In this document: one piece after another, positions 41,850-51,888 of the stretch | Layout of the letters: every line of letters begins with the position of its first letter | How positions within the stretch are numbered: the first letter of the stretch is position 1 | Assembly: GCA_013288325.1 (NCBI GenBank) | Contig: JABDCB010000002.1 | Location: 53,453 to 117,452 of the forward strand | Length of the DNA: 64,000 nt | From: Bacteroidota bacterium | GTDB taxonomy: Bacteria > Bacteroidota > Bacteroidia > Palsa-965 | Direction of reading: 5' to 3' | The notes under the pieces: generated by a model | The model's input: only the letters and a program-made list of their open reading frames with translations | Told to the model about the DNA's origin: nothing | Databases searched by the model: none | Position numbers and translations under genes: made by a program

Positions 41850-42425
41850 TTACTTCTTAGCTATGCGTTTACGGATGCGGCTCAGGGATTCGGGTTTTAC
41901 GCCTATATAACTGGCTATCTGGTATTGGGGAATACGCTGGGCCAGATCAGGTCGTGATTTGATCAGTTTGCTGTAACGTTGTTCGGGAGTGTCGGTGGTA
42001 TAGGAGGTGATCATCTCTTGCTGTTCGGCGAATACCTTTTCCATTACTTTGCGGGAAACTGTTTCCAGATTTGGGAAACGCTTATACAGATCTTCTTCTT
42101 TTTTTCGGTTGCCTACCACCAGTACACAGTCTTCAGAACATTCCAGAAAATAACCGGCAGAGCTTTGCCCGGCCGAGGTATTGACCGATACAACCCATTG
42201 TTCTTCGGTATAAAAATTATTTGTTTTCTCGTCTCCGTCAATCAGATAGTACTGCCGCACACAACCTTCCAGCACAAAATAGACTTCTGACGACTGCTGT
42301 CCTTCTTTTAGCAGGATGGTTCCCTTTTTATAAGGCTTACTATGCATGGTTTGGGTAATTGCTCTCGCTTCCTCTGCCGAAATGGGCATAATGGCCGAGA
42401 AATAATTGAAAAGCTTGTTTTCCAT
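41850..42425 (-). CDS. Crp/Fnr family transcriptional regulator
   Basis: KGTILLKEGQQSSEVYFVLEGCVRQYYLIDGDEKT and 'QYQIASYIGVKPESLSRIRKRIAKK'. Confidence 0.92.
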   Translation of the reverse strand: MENKLFNYFSAIMPISAEEARAITQTMHSKPYKKGTILLKEGQQSSEVYFVLEGCVRQYYLIDGDEKTNNFYTEEQWVVSVNTSAGQSSAGYFLECSEDCVLVVGNRKKEEDLYKRFPNLETVSRKVMEKVFAEQQEMITSYTTDTPEQRYSKLIKSRPDLAQRIPQYQIASYIGVKPESLSRIRKRIAKK

Positions 42426-42579
42426 TGTTCTAAGTTAGGTAAAAGCCGGGACCCTCCCGGATCGGGCTTTTTTCTCAGATAAGAGGGTATTTGTCTTTCT
42501 TAACCAACGTCAAGCAAATCGGGAAAATTAAGCCTCAGTTTTGTGTCTGTAAATAACAATGTATCTAAAAACCTGAAAC

Positions 42580-43284
42580 ATGATAAACTCAAACAAGAAA
42601 ACAGCAAGAATAGCAGGTATCCTTTATCTGCTGGTGGGTATCTTCGGTGGCTTTGCCGAAGGATTTGTAGATCCTAAGATGTATGTGGCAGGCAATGCAA
42701 GGACTACGGTCGCTAATCTGGTAGCCAACAGTAATATGGTGCGTATGGGTGTGGTGGCCCACCTGCTGGACGGAACCTTCTTTGTTTTTCTGGCTATGGT
42801 TTTGTATAATCTGTTGAAAGAGGTAAACAAACAGGTGGCGAGGGGGATGCTTATCCTGGTAGCACTGGCAACGGGTATTATTTGTCTCAATGCCGTTTTC
42901 CAGTTTGAAGGGTTGAGGGTAGCAACGGAAAAATTGTATGCTACTTCGTTTGGAAAGGAAGGTGCGGATGCGTTGGCCTTGCTGCTGCTGGATATGCAAC
43001 ACTATGGTACCCTCATTGCGCAGGTGTTTTTCGGATTATGGCTCATCCCCCTGGGATATCTTTGTGAAAAATCAGGCCTGTTTGCCAAATGGCTGGGCGC
43101 CGTCCTTATCCTGGGTGGAATATGCTATATCATTGATCTGCTCGCAGCGTTTCTGGTTCCCACTATCAGCCAGGAGATTCATGGTTTCGTAATTATCCCA
43201 TCGGCTGTTGCAGAAATATCCATGGTTCTTTATTTGTTGATTGTGGGCGTGAAGAGAAATGTTGTAAAGATTCAGCATGTTTAG
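42580..43284 (+). CDS. DUF4386 family membrane protein
   Basis: NKKTARIAGILYLLVGIFGGFAEGFV...VVAHLLDGTFFVFLAMVLYNLLKEVNK; divergent from a Crp/Fnr gene as is common. Confidence 0.85.
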   Translation: MINSNKKTARIAGILYLLVGIFGGFAEGFVDPKMYVAGNARTTVANLVANSNMVRMGVVAHLLDGTFFVFLAMVLYNLLKEVNKQVARGMLILVALATGIICLNAVFQFEGLRVATEKLYATSFGKEGADALALLLLDMQHYGTLIAQVFFGLWLIPLGYLCEKSGLFAKWLGAVLILGGICYIIDLLAAFLVPTISQEIHGFVIIPSAVAEISMVLYLLIVGVKRNVVKIQHV

Positions 43285-43367
43285 TAAGGTAGTGAGCAGA
43301 AAAACAACGCTCAATGTCCTCACTAATCTGTATGTCCTAAATTAAATTCTTTGTATAGCTTTGCCTC

Positions 43368-43835
43368 ATGACGCTATACCTCGTCCTGGTCAGCATAATT
43401 TTACTCATTGCCGATTTTCTTCTGGTGAAGAGAAGTAAACGGAAAAAGAAATACGGGAAGTATCCCGGCTTTGTAAGCCTGGGCATGGTTCTTATTTTGC
43501 TGATTGTGGTGTTGATCCTGGAGATCTCTTTGCACAAAGCTGTTATGCCCTCGGTAATTGTTCCCCGGGGAAAAGTATATTCTCAGGTAGACTATGCCCG
43601 GAAAACAATGGAGTATAACCAAACTCAGGCTTATAATGCCGAACAGGAAAAAGCTTTTGAACCCACATTTGTATTTCTCATTCTCGCATTGAGAATTCAA
43701 CTGTGTATTGCTCTCCTTTTCGGATTCATTGCATTTTATCAGGTGTCGGGAAGAAATAAATTCTATTACCTGATTGTTACCTTGAACGCCCTGGGCATCG
43801 GTCTTACCTTTCTATTAAGCGAAATTTTTTATTGA
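43368..43835 (+). CDS. hypothetical membrane protein
   Basis: Four hydrophobic TM segments; 155 aa. Confidence 0.6.
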   Translation: MTLYLVLVSIILLIADFLLVKRSKRKKKYGKYPGFVSLGMVLILLIVVLILEISLHKAVMPSVIVPRGKVYSQVDYARKTMEYNQTQAYNAEQEKAFEPTFVFLILALRIQLCIALLFGFIAFYQVSGRNKFYYLIVTLNALGIGLTFLLSEIFY

Positions 43836-43849
43836 AGGGCACGCTTAAT

Positions 43850-46800
43850 TTAAAAACCTATCCGGAGTCCTACTACGAGAATATCATCTGTCTGTACCTT
43901 GTTGCCTTTCCAGTTGATAATCGTTGTACGTAGCTTTTCTTCCTGCTGGGGCATTGGAAGAGATGAAACAGACTGAAGCAGATCACGGAATGGCTGCATA
44001 AAAAATTTCTTTCCTTCCGGTCCGCCTACCTGATCGGTATATCCATCCGAAAACATATAGAGGGTATCGTTTTTCTGAAATGCAAACGATTGATTGGTAA
44101 ATTCTTTTTGTCCCGGTTTGCTCACACTGCCTACCGAACGCTTGTCTCCTTTCAGCTGTATGCATTCATTGCCACGCACGATGATAAGGGAATTATGCGC
44201 TCCTGAAAATTCCAGCTGTCCTTTTTTCTTGTCGATGGCAATGAGGGCTATATCCATTCCGTATTTGGCCGTCAGGTCCGAACTGTTTTGTTTCAGACTA
44301 TCGAGAATATGCGTATTCAGCGCTTCCAGAATATCGGCAGGGGAATGCGTTTTGGCTTCCGATACGGCATCTTTAAACAAATGGTGTCCCATCACCGACA
44401 TAAATGCTCCCGGTACGCCATGGCCTGTACAATCAGCTACGGCTATGAGAAGACGGTCGTTGGTTTCCTGTATGCGGTAATAATCTCCGCTTACAATGTC
44501 TTTCGGCATATTCAGAGCGAAATGTTCCGGAAAATGTTTCCCCATTTCTTCTTCTGATGGCAACAGGCTGTGCTGTATATTCCGGGCATATTCTATGCTA
44601 TCGGTAATAACGGTATTCTTCCGTTCCAGTTCTTCTTTCTGTTTGCTGATGGTTACAGTACGTTCCGCCACTTTCTGTTCCAGCTGCAAGTTTTTCGCCA
44701 CCAGTTTTTTCTCACGGATACGGATGAAGATAAATATACCGGCAAAAATAACGATGACTAATCCTATATAGAAAGCAGGTGTTTTCCAGAACGGAGGATT
44801 GATGGTAAAGGAAAACTGCACCGGTTCTTTATTCCACACTCCATCGCTGTTACAGGATTGTACCTGGAATGTATATTTCCCAGGCTGAAGATCGGGGTAG
44901 GTGACAGAGTTTTCTTTTACAATGTGAGACCAGTCCTTATCGGCCCCAACAAGCTCATAGCGATACTTTACCCTTTTAGGATTTGTAAGACTGGTACCTA
45001 TGAAATCAAAGGTGATATGATTCTGTCCCCAGGAGAATTCATGATTGGAAGGGATATCCACCGCCTGGAAATAGATACGTGGAGGCTTGATGGATGTAAT
45101 GGGTTCCATTCTGTTGGAGAGACCCTGAAGCACATTGTATTTCACCAAGCCGATCAGTGTTCCGAACCAGATATTGCCATTCTTATCTCTGCATGCCGAA
45201 TTGGGGTTGATTTCTATCCCCAGAAAACCGTCGCCCTTACCATAATGTTTAAAGGTCTCGTCTTTCAGATTCATCTTGTCTATGCCCAAACCGGAACCTA
45301 TCCAGAGGTTGTTTTGTTTGTCGCATATAAGCAGGAAAGAAGAGTTGGAGCTGAGACCGTTTTCCGTGGAATAATTTTTGAATGTTTTGCCATCGTATTT
45401 GTACAGCCCTCTGTCCATAGCTCCGATCCAGATATTGTGGGACTGATCTTCTGTCATACAAAGTGTAATAGTGCCAGGGTAACCGTCGCTTTCGGTAAAG
45501 GTGCGGAACATCTTATCGCCTTTGCCGGCAGCAGCCGGATCATACATACTCAGTCCGCCTCCGATACAGGCAAGCCATAATCTTTTTTGACTGTCGCAGA
45601 AGATGGAATAAATCTGATCGCTGCCCAATCCGTCTTTGGTGGTGTAGCGCACAAAGGTTTCTGTTTGCAGATCAAATTTCAGCAAGCCGCCTTTGTTGGT
45701 GCCAATCCAGATATTGCCCGAAGCATCGTTGGCGATGCAATAGATATCATTCACCGGCAAACCGTTGCTCGTATTAAATACATGTATGGTACCTGTTGCA
45801 GGATCAAGTCGTGAAATGCCTTTGCCGAAATCGCTGAACCAGATATTTCCTTTTTTGTCTTCGCATAAAGAAGAGGTGTTCAGAATCTGTCCTTCTTTTC
45901 CGGTAACATGACGGAAATGAAAACGGCTTTGTACATCGGAGGAGGCTTTTCCTGTCTGCTTAAGAGAAAGCAATGCATCTGAATTTTCATCCGGTGTAAA
46001 CTGTATCAAACCACCTTCCGTTCCAAGCCAGAAATTACCTTTTGTATCCTGTATCACTGACCATACCAGGCTATTGGTGAGTCCTTCGTTTTCGCCGAAA
46101 ATTTCAAATTGCTCATCAAAGTACTGATTCAGGTTCAGGAAGGTTCCAATCCAGATATTCTTTTCACGATCTTGGAGCATACAAAGCACGCGATCATTGC
46201 TCAGTCCCTGGCTGGTAGAGATGGTCTGAAACAAAGAGCCTTTGTATCCGGCTGTTTCCAAACGGGCCAGAAATTTAGATACCCCTCCTCCATAGGTGCC
46301 GATAAAGATGGTTCCGTTTTCTGATTCAAAAATAGTCCGGACATAATTGCTCGACAAGCCGCAGGCTGTATTGTATATCTTCATAGAGCTTCCGCCGGGA
46401 GAGAGCTTCACCACTCCCTGATCGGCTGTGCCTATCCAGATGTTTCCTTTGCTGTCGCAAAACAAGGAACGGATATGCTGACTCGGCATCACCCGGTTAA
46501 AGGATGTGAGTTTTGTATTTCTGGTTACGATTCCTTCATCGGTACCGATCCACAATACGCCTGAAGGATCCATGGCAAGCGAACTTACTTCATCCGATGG
46601 CAACCCTTCGGCAGTGGTGGTGGCATGAAACTGCCCGTTTTCATAACTCAGCAGGCCTTGTCCTTGTGTTGCAAACCAAAGCACGCCTTTCTGATCGCAC
46701 AAAATGGTATTGATCGTCTTGGTTAGTTTCAGTGTGCCGGTAGCAACGGTTGTAAAATGTTTTGTTTTGGAACTATACAGTGTGATACCGCCCGACCAGT

Positions 46801-47119
46801 GCCCGAACCAGATATCTCCGTTTTTATCCATGCAGGAAGAGGTAACCCTGTTTTCGGCAAGACCATCCGTGCGGGTAAAGTTTTCAAAATTCAAGCCGTT
46901 GTATTTCGATACCCCGTTCATGGTGCCTACCCAGATACTTCCGTCTTTATCCTGAAGCATGGTATAGATGCTGGATTGAGGCAGGCCTTCTTCAATTCCG
47001 AATTGATTCAGATTGATGGTTTGAGAAAACAGGGATGGCATGCATGCAAACAGAAAGGCTAAGAGCATCACTGCAAATAGCCTGGAATCAATAGTTCTGG
47101 AGTAAGGTTGATTCCTCAT
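43850..47119 (-). CDS. two-component-regulator-type beta-propeller + Y_Y_Y + TM + SpoIIE/PP2C phosphatase
   Basis: Many 'DKxGxIWxGTxxGGxxxY' blades, YRYELVGADKDWSHIVKENSVTYPDLQPGKYTFQVQ, TM, coiled coil, then LNMPKDIVSGDYYRIQ...VADCTGHGVPGAFMSVMGHHLF...DTLYMFSDGYTDQVGG. Confidence 0.93.
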   Translation of the reverse strand: MRNQPYSRTIDSRLFAVMLLAFLFACMPSLFSQTINLNQFGIEEGLPQSSIYTMLQDKDGSIWVGTMNGVSKYNGLNFENFTRTDGLAENRVTSSCMDKNGDIWFGHWSGGITLYSSKTKHFTTVATGTLKLTKTINTILCDQKGVLWFATQGQGLLSYENGQFHATTTAEGLPSDEVSSLAMDPSGVLWIGTDEGIVTRNTKLTSFNRVMPSQHIRSLFCDSKGNIWIGTADQGVVKLSPGGSSMKIYNTACGLSSNYVRTIFESENGTIFIGTYGGGVSKFLARLETAGYKGSLFQTISTSQGLSNDRVLCMLQDREKNIWIGTFLNLNQYFDEQFEIFGENEGLTNSLVWSVIQDTKGNFWLGTEGGLIQFTPDENSDALLSLKQTGKASSDVQSRFHFRHVTGKEGQILNTSSLCEDKKGNIWFSDFGKGISRLDPATGTIHVFNTSNGLPVNDIYCIANDASGNIWIGTNKGGLLKFDLQTETFVRYTTKDGLGSDQIYSIFCDSQKRLWLACIGGGLSMYDPAAAGKGDKMFRTFTESDGYPGTITLCMTEDQSHNIWIGAMDRGLYKYDGKTFKNYSTENGLSSNSSFLLICDKQNNLWIGSGLGIDKMNLKDETFKHYGKGDGFLGIEINPNSACRDKNGNIWFGTLIGLVKYNVLQGLSNRMEPITSIKPPRIYFQAVDIPSNHEFSWGQNHITFDFIGTSLTNPKRVKYRYELVGADKDWSHIVKENSVTYPDLQPGKYTFQVQSCNSDGVWNKEPVQFSFTINPPFWKTPAFYIGLVIVIFAGIFIFIRIREKKLVAKNLQLEQKVAERTVTISKQKEELERKNTVITDSIEYARNIQHSLLPSEEEMGKHFPEHFALNMPKDIVSGDYYRIQETNDRLLIAVADCTGHGVPGAFMSVMGHHLFKDAVSEAKTHSPADILEALNTHILDSLKQNSSDLTAKYGMDIALIAIDKKKGQLEFSGAHNSLIIVRGNECIQLKGDKRSVGSVSKPGQKEFTNQSFAFQKNDTLYMFSDGYTDQVGGPEGKKFFMQPFRDLLQSVSSLPMPQQEEKLRTTIINWKGNKVQTDDILVVGLRIGF

Positions 47120-48114
47120 GGCTTAGGGGGTGTTTTAGGATGCCGGTTGTATTCATCCGCCGCATCGAGCAAGCTCGTCATGGGGTTATTACTTTCGTAT
47201 TTGGACGAAAGATTGGCACTCTTTTTCTTTTCGGCTTTTATCTGTGCTTCCTGCTGTTTTTTACGGGCTTCCGCAACTTGTGCCTGTTGTACGGGATCGG
47301 TAAGCTGATAAAAATGTTCGAGCGATGCATCGCGTGAGGAAGCTGTTTCTACTATCTTCTTCACTACAGGAGCAGCAGCAGGTGTTTCTGTATTTACTTC
47401 TGCTGCCGGGGTTTGTTTGGGTGCAGGACTAACAGGCGCATCAACCGGAGGCGTTGCGGGTGCTTGTACAGCAGGTTGTACCACCACTTCTTCGGTCTTT
47501 TGTTTTACTACCGGTTCCGGCTTTGGTTCTTCTTTACGTTTATCCAGCTCTTCACTCTTCTTTTTGTCGGCCAGTTCTTTCAGGTATTTGTCGGGATCTT
47601 CTTTCAGTTTTGTTTCCTCTTTTTTGATCATCTTGGCATATACCTGATCCAGGGCAAAAGCTTGCTGATCCGAATACCAGCGAATCTTGCCGAAAGGAAA
47701 TTCAACCACGATATCCGAAACAGTAGTAGGGATCAGCTCTATTTCCAGATCAAAATCGTAGGCAGAAAAGGGATTGGCCAGAAAGTCATTTCTGGGAACA
47801 TAGGTATTGATGTTGAGTGTTTTTGGAACTACTCCATCACGACTTACAGAAAGGAGATATTCGCAGGTTTTGTCAGAATCATCCACACTCATCCGGAGTG
47901 AATACTTCCCGTTGTGTGTGGTGGTCATTTTACGCAGAGACTTTCCGTTCTTCTTCAGTTCCATATTCACCCCTTCGGCAGGTTTGCCATTGAGTTTCAC
48001 AACTCCTTTCAGGATGAATCCGGCATCGCCGTTAATGGTTGTCTGCCCCCGAAGCAGGGGACAGGTAAACAGGATAAGCAGTAGAAAAGTGGATATGCGT
48101 AAAGCAGGCCTCAT
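47116..48114 (-). CDS. secreted protein with carboxypeptidase-regulatory-like domain and Pro/Ala-rich linker
   Basis: Signal peptide; GFILKGVVKLNGKPAEGVNMELKKNGKSLRKMTTTHNGKYSLRMS; 4-nt overlap with the next gene. Confidence 0.7.
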   Translation of the reverse strand: MRPALRISTFLLLILFTCPLLRGQTTINGDAGFILKGVVKLNGKPAEGVNMELKKNGKSLRKMTTTHNGKYSLRMSVDDSDKTCEYLLSVSRDGVVPKTLNINTYVPRNDFLANPFSAYDFDLEIELIPTTVSDIVVEFPFGKIRWYSDQQAFALDQVYAKMIKKEETKLKEDPDKYLKELADKKKSEELDKRKEEPKPEPVVKQKTEEVVVQPAVQAPATPPVDAPVSPAPKQTPAAEVNTETPAAAPVVKKIVETASSRDASLEHFYQLTDPVQQAQVAEARKKQQEAQIKAEKKKSANLSSKYESNNPMTSLLDAADEYNRHPKTPPKP

Positions 48115-48515
48115 TAGTTGGGCAGGAAATCAAATTTGATCTGTACCATTTCGGCAAACTCCTTGCCGGCATCCAGCATATCTTCATCACGCTCGTCATA
48201 ATACCACTCAACCCGTATCGGATAGCCTTTGTCAGCCAGCTTATTCAGGGTAAGAATAATATCCATGATATATTTTGCCGATGTGGAATTGAAATAGTCG
48301 AGACGGAATGCGAAGACCAGCGGCTTCTGATCCATCTTTTGCTCTTTGCGCCAGAAAAGGATGGATTCAAACTGAGTAATCCATTCCAGCAAAGGATTGT
48401 AAAACTTTCCCGCATTTTCAGGTCTTGATTCGCCCGAAAGACTCAACTGCGCTGTAGCCGGGTCGAATTTAACACCGGGAGAATCTTCTGTTTTTTCAAT
48501 AATTAGTGCATTCAT
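48114..48515 (-). CDS. SiaC family (DUF1987) regulatory phosphoprotein
   Basis: EKTEDSPGVKFDPATAQLSLSGESRPENAGKFYNPLLEWITQFE ... FRLDYFNSTSAKYIMDIILTLNKLADKGYPIRVEWYYDERDEDMLDAGKEFAEM. Confidence 0.9.
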   Translation of the reverse strand: MNALIIEKTEDSPGVKFDPATAQLSLSGESRPENAGKFYNPLLEWITQFESILFWRKEQKMDQKPLVFAFRLDYFNSTSAKYIMDIILTLNKLADKGYPIRVEWYYDERDEDMLDAGKEFAEMVQIKFDFLPN

Positions 48516-48524
48516 GACTCTATT

Positions 48525-49073
48525 CTATGAATTGATTTCTATTTCCGTTTGAAAATGATAAAAGGAAGTGGTTTCTGTAAGAGGTTTGAAATTATAATGA
48601 AACTGGTTTCCCGATTTCAGCGCAATATCAATGATTCCCAGTCCGGCATTATTTTCCGTTTCACGTTCCGACATAATCTGTTGGCGGTATAACTGTTTCA
48701 GCTCTTCCCGGCTCATCTTTGAAACGTTTTCCAGCTTCGCTTTCAGAGAAGGAATATCCTTGTTCAGCATCGGGTTTCCGGTAATAACGGTGTATTTGGT
48801 ATCCGATTTGCAAAGCATAAACATGCCATTGCGTGAACTATCCTCATTTCCCGACGAATATTTGCTTACATTTTCAACACATTCAACCAGTATACAATAT
48901 ACCTTTTGTTCAATAGCCATCTCCGGAGAGGTGGTTTTAAGCTTCCCCCGTATGTTTTTCAACAGAATGGTAATCATCTGATGGTCGAAATGCCCGGTAA
49001 ATGCCACAAGAATATCCATCTTGCTCATGAACTTATGCACCTCATACGCATTCAGACTGTTGTTATCCTGCAT
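48525..49073 (-). CDS. SiaB family protein kinase
   Basis: 'KVYCILVECVENVSKYSSGNE...NAGLGIIDIALKSGN' GHKL-like; adjacent to SiaC. Start at MQDNNSLNAYEV (49073) preferred. Confidence 0.85.
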   Translation of the reverse strand: MQDNNSLNAYEVHKFMSKMDILVAFTGHFDHQMITILLKNIRGKLKTTSPEMAIEQKVYCILVECVENVSKYSSGNEDSSRNGMFMLCKSDTKYTVITGNPMLNKDIPSLKAKLENVSKMSREELKQLYRQQIMSERETENNAGLGIIDIALKSGNQFHYNFKPLTETTSFYHFQTEIEINS

Positions 49074-49350
49074 GATATTCTGTGAAAAATGGAGATGTTG
49101 GTGTTTAGTATGGCTAAAGTAAGGTTTTCCAGTTTCATGAGCACCTATCTTTATTACCGGATTGTTAAAGTGTCTCATTTGAAGGGGATTAGAAATGCAA
49201 ATGAGATGGAATTAATACATGAAATAGCCTGATCTCCCGGGCATTTCTTTCAATAATGACATTTCTTATTATATTTACTTTTGTCCCGGCAACTCATTCA
49301 ACTGTTTACGTAACGTTTGCTTTGGTTTTTTATCAACCTGATTACCTTTT

Positions 49351-51864
49351 ATGTCCGAAGTAAACAACCATACAACCAAGCTCCTGAGTGAGATTATTCA
49401 GGAAATTTCTTCGTTGTTATCTGTCGGTGAAATTATTGAAAAGGTATATGAAAATGTAAACAAGCTGATGGATGCTTCTGTATTTGCCATTGGCTTATAC
49501 GATCCGGCTACCGATATGCTGGTGTATCCTTCGGATATTGAAAAGGGCGAAAAGCTTCCTTCCAACTCCACGCCTCTTACCGAAACACATCGTTTTTCGG
49601 TATTGTGCTTTACAAAACAGAAAGAGGTGCTCATCAACGATTTTTATAACGATCATGCCACCTTCTTTCCGGGTAGCGAAGTGCCGGAACCCAGTGCAGG
49701 AGAACAGACAGAATCGCTTATATACCTTCCTCTGCTTATTCGTAACAAGCCGGTAGGGGTGATAAGCGTACAGAGCTTTCAGAAGAATGCGTATACCGAT
49801 TATCACCTCAATATCCTTCGCAGCCTGGGAGTTTCCATTGCAGGCGTATTGGAGAAAGCCCGTATTTACGAAAATATGGAGGAAGAGGTGAAGGCGCGTA
49901 CCATGGAAGTGATACGTCAGAAAGAAGAGATAGAGCATTCGTATAATAATGTAAAAATTCTGCGTGATATAGGAAAACAGATTACGTCGAGCCTCTCGGT
50001 AGAAAAAATCATAGAGACCGCCTATGCCAACATCAATCAGCTGATGGATGCGTCTTCGTTCTGGATAGGGATATATAATCCTGCTACCTCGCGTTTGGAA
50101 TATCCGTTGGGAATAGAACGGGGAAAAACAATCGGCTTTGCTTCATATAACCTCTCCGATGATATGTGGCTTCCGGTATGGTGTTTTAAAAATCAGAAAG
50201 AAGCTTTTGTCAATGATTATCTGAAAGAATACAACAACTATATGCCGGGTAAAAAAGCGCCCGTGCCTGTAGCGGGTGAGATGCCTGAATCATCGATATG
50301 GATACCCCTGGTTTCAAAAGAGAAAGAAACATTCGGAATCCTTACCATTCAGAGTTTTGAAAAGAATGCATATACCGAGTATCATCTGGATATAGCACGC
50401 AATATAGCTGTGTTTGCATCCATCGGGTTGGAGAATGCTTTGTTGTATGAACAGGTGGAACAAAAAGTAAAAGAACGTACTTCCGAAGTTGTCAAGCAAA
50501 AAGAGGAGATTGAACAGACTTACCAGAATATAAAACTGCTAAGCGAGATAGGGCAGCAGGTTACTTCCAGCCTTTCGGTGGAAAAAATTATTGAGACGGC
50601 TTATGACAATGTAAACCGGTTGATGGATGCATCGGTATTCTGGATCGGTATTTATAATGAGGATGAACACCGTCTTGATTTCAGAGGAGCCATTGAAAAG
50701 GCGCAATCGGTTCCTTTCTTCTTCATCGCAGCCGATGACCCCGATCGTCTGGCTTCCTGGTGTTTCAACAACCGCAAACCGATCTTCATCAACGATCTGG
50801 AAAAAGAATTTAAAAAGTTCATTCCTCACCGGGCTACCTATACGGCTGTGGTGGGTGATGTGACTTCGTCCCTTATATATCTGCCTCTGATTTCAAAAAA
50901 CAACAAACAGGTAGGGGTGATTACCGTACAAAGTTTCCGGAAACATGCCTATACAGACTATCACCTGGATATGCTTAAAAGCGTGGCGGTGTTTGTGGAC
51001 ATTGCCCTGGAAAATGCGCTGATGTATGAAGAGGTGGAACAAAAAGTTATTGAACGTACGGCTCAGGTGGTAAAACAAAAAGAAGAACTGGAAGAAAAGA
51101 ATAAAGATATTACGGATAGTATCAATTACGCCAAACGTATACAGGAAGCCATCCTGCCCCCGATGGAAGTAAAAGAACAACTGTTTCCCGATTCGTTTAT
51201 CCTGTTTCATCCCAGGGATATTGTAAGCGGAGACTTTTATTGGTTTGGAGAAAAAAACGGAAAACGGTTGATGGCTGCCGTGGATTGTACCGGTCATGGG
51301 GTTCCTGGTGCGTTTATGAGTATGATCGGAAATTCTTTTCTGAATGAGATTGTACATGAGCGGGGAGTAACGCAGCCTGATCTGATTTTGAATAAACTCC
51401 GGGAGCTGGTGATCCATTCGTTACGGCAAAGTGAAGCCGAGAATAAGGCACACGATGGAATGGATATTTCATTGCTCAGTTTTGAACGCATCGGTACAGG
51501 CTTAACGGTAAATTGGGCAGGCGCCAATAACCCCTTGTGGGTGATACGCGGCGAGGAATGGCAACAATACAATCCGGATAAACGCCCCATCAGCTATTCC
51601 AGAGGAGAAAGCATTTCCTTTACCAATCATACCATTGATCTGGAAAAGGGAGATACCTTATATATATTTTCCGATGGCTTTGCCGATCAGTTTGGCGGAG
51701 AGAAAGGAAAAAAATTCAAATACAAACAGCTTAAGGAAAAGCTTCTTTCTTTTCAGCGCGAAACCATGGCACGTCAGAGCGAACTGTTGCTGGATGCCTT
51801 CCGCTCCTGGAAAGGCACCCTTGAACAGGTAGATGATGTATTGATTATAGGCGTGCGGATATAA
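49351..51864 (+). CDS. triple-GAF SpoIIE/PP2C family phosphatase
   Basis: Three homologous GAF modules ('SVEKIIETAYxNxNxLMDASxFWIGIYN') then FHPRDIVSGDFYWFGEKNGKRLMAAVDCTGHGVPGAFMSMIGNSFLNEIV...DTLYIFSDGFADQFGG. Confidence 0.93.
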   Translation: MSEVNNHTTKLLSEIIQEISSLLSVGEIIEKVYENVNKLMDASVFAIGLYDPATDMLVYPSDIEKGEKLPSNSTPLTETHRFSVLCFTKQKEVLINDFYNDHATFFPGSEVPEPSAGEQTESLIYLPLLIRNKPVGVISVQSFQKNAYTDYHLNILRSLGVSIAGVLEKARIYENMEEEVKARTMEVIRQKEEIEHSYNNVKILRDIGKQITSSLSVEKIIETAYANINQLMDASSFWIGIYNPATSRLEYPLGIERGKTIGFASYNLSDDMWLPVWCFKNQKEAFVNDYLKEYNNYMPGKKAPVPVAGEMPESSIWIPLVSKEKETFGILTIQSFEKNAYTEYHLDIARNIAVFASIGLENALLYEQVEQKVKERTSEVVKQKEEIEQTYQNIKLLSEIGQQVTSSLSVEKIIETAYDNVNRLMDASVFWIGIYNEDEHRLDFRGAIEKAQSVPFFFIAADDPDRLASWCFNNRKPIFINDLEKEFKKFIPHRATYTAVVGDVTSSLIYLPLISKNNKQVGVITVQSFRKHAYTDYHLDMLKSVAVFVDIALENALMYEEVEQKVIERTAQVVKQKEELEEKNKDITDSINYAKRIQEAILPPMEVKEQLFPDSFILFHPRDIVSGDFYWFGEKNGKRLMAAVDCTGHGVPGAFMSMIGNSFLNEIVHERGVTQPDLILNKLRELVIHSLRQSEAENKAHDGMDISLLSFERIGTGLTVNWAGANNPLWVIRGEEWQQYNPDKRPISYSRGESISFTNHTIDLEKGDTLYIFSDGFADQFGGEKGKKFKYKQLKEKLLSFQRETMARQSELLLDAFRSWKGTLEQVDDVLIIGVRI

Positions 51865-51888
51865 ATATCCTTTCTTACCTCTTCCCGA

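Noticed and set aside
41462-41957. Plus-strand ORFs (41462..41788, 41497..41754, 41535..41957) across the repeat
   Set aside because: They exist because the repeat length is a multiple of 3 and lacks stops in those frames; the minus-strand frame gives the amphipathic heptads.
44858-45580. 240-aa plus-strand ORF
   Set aside because: Antisense to the propeller-PP2C gene, which has clear family motifs; no recognisable product.
48525-49178. Longer SiaB start at 49178
   Set aside because: Extra 35 residues are atypical; MQDNNSLNAYEV at 49073 fits the family better.
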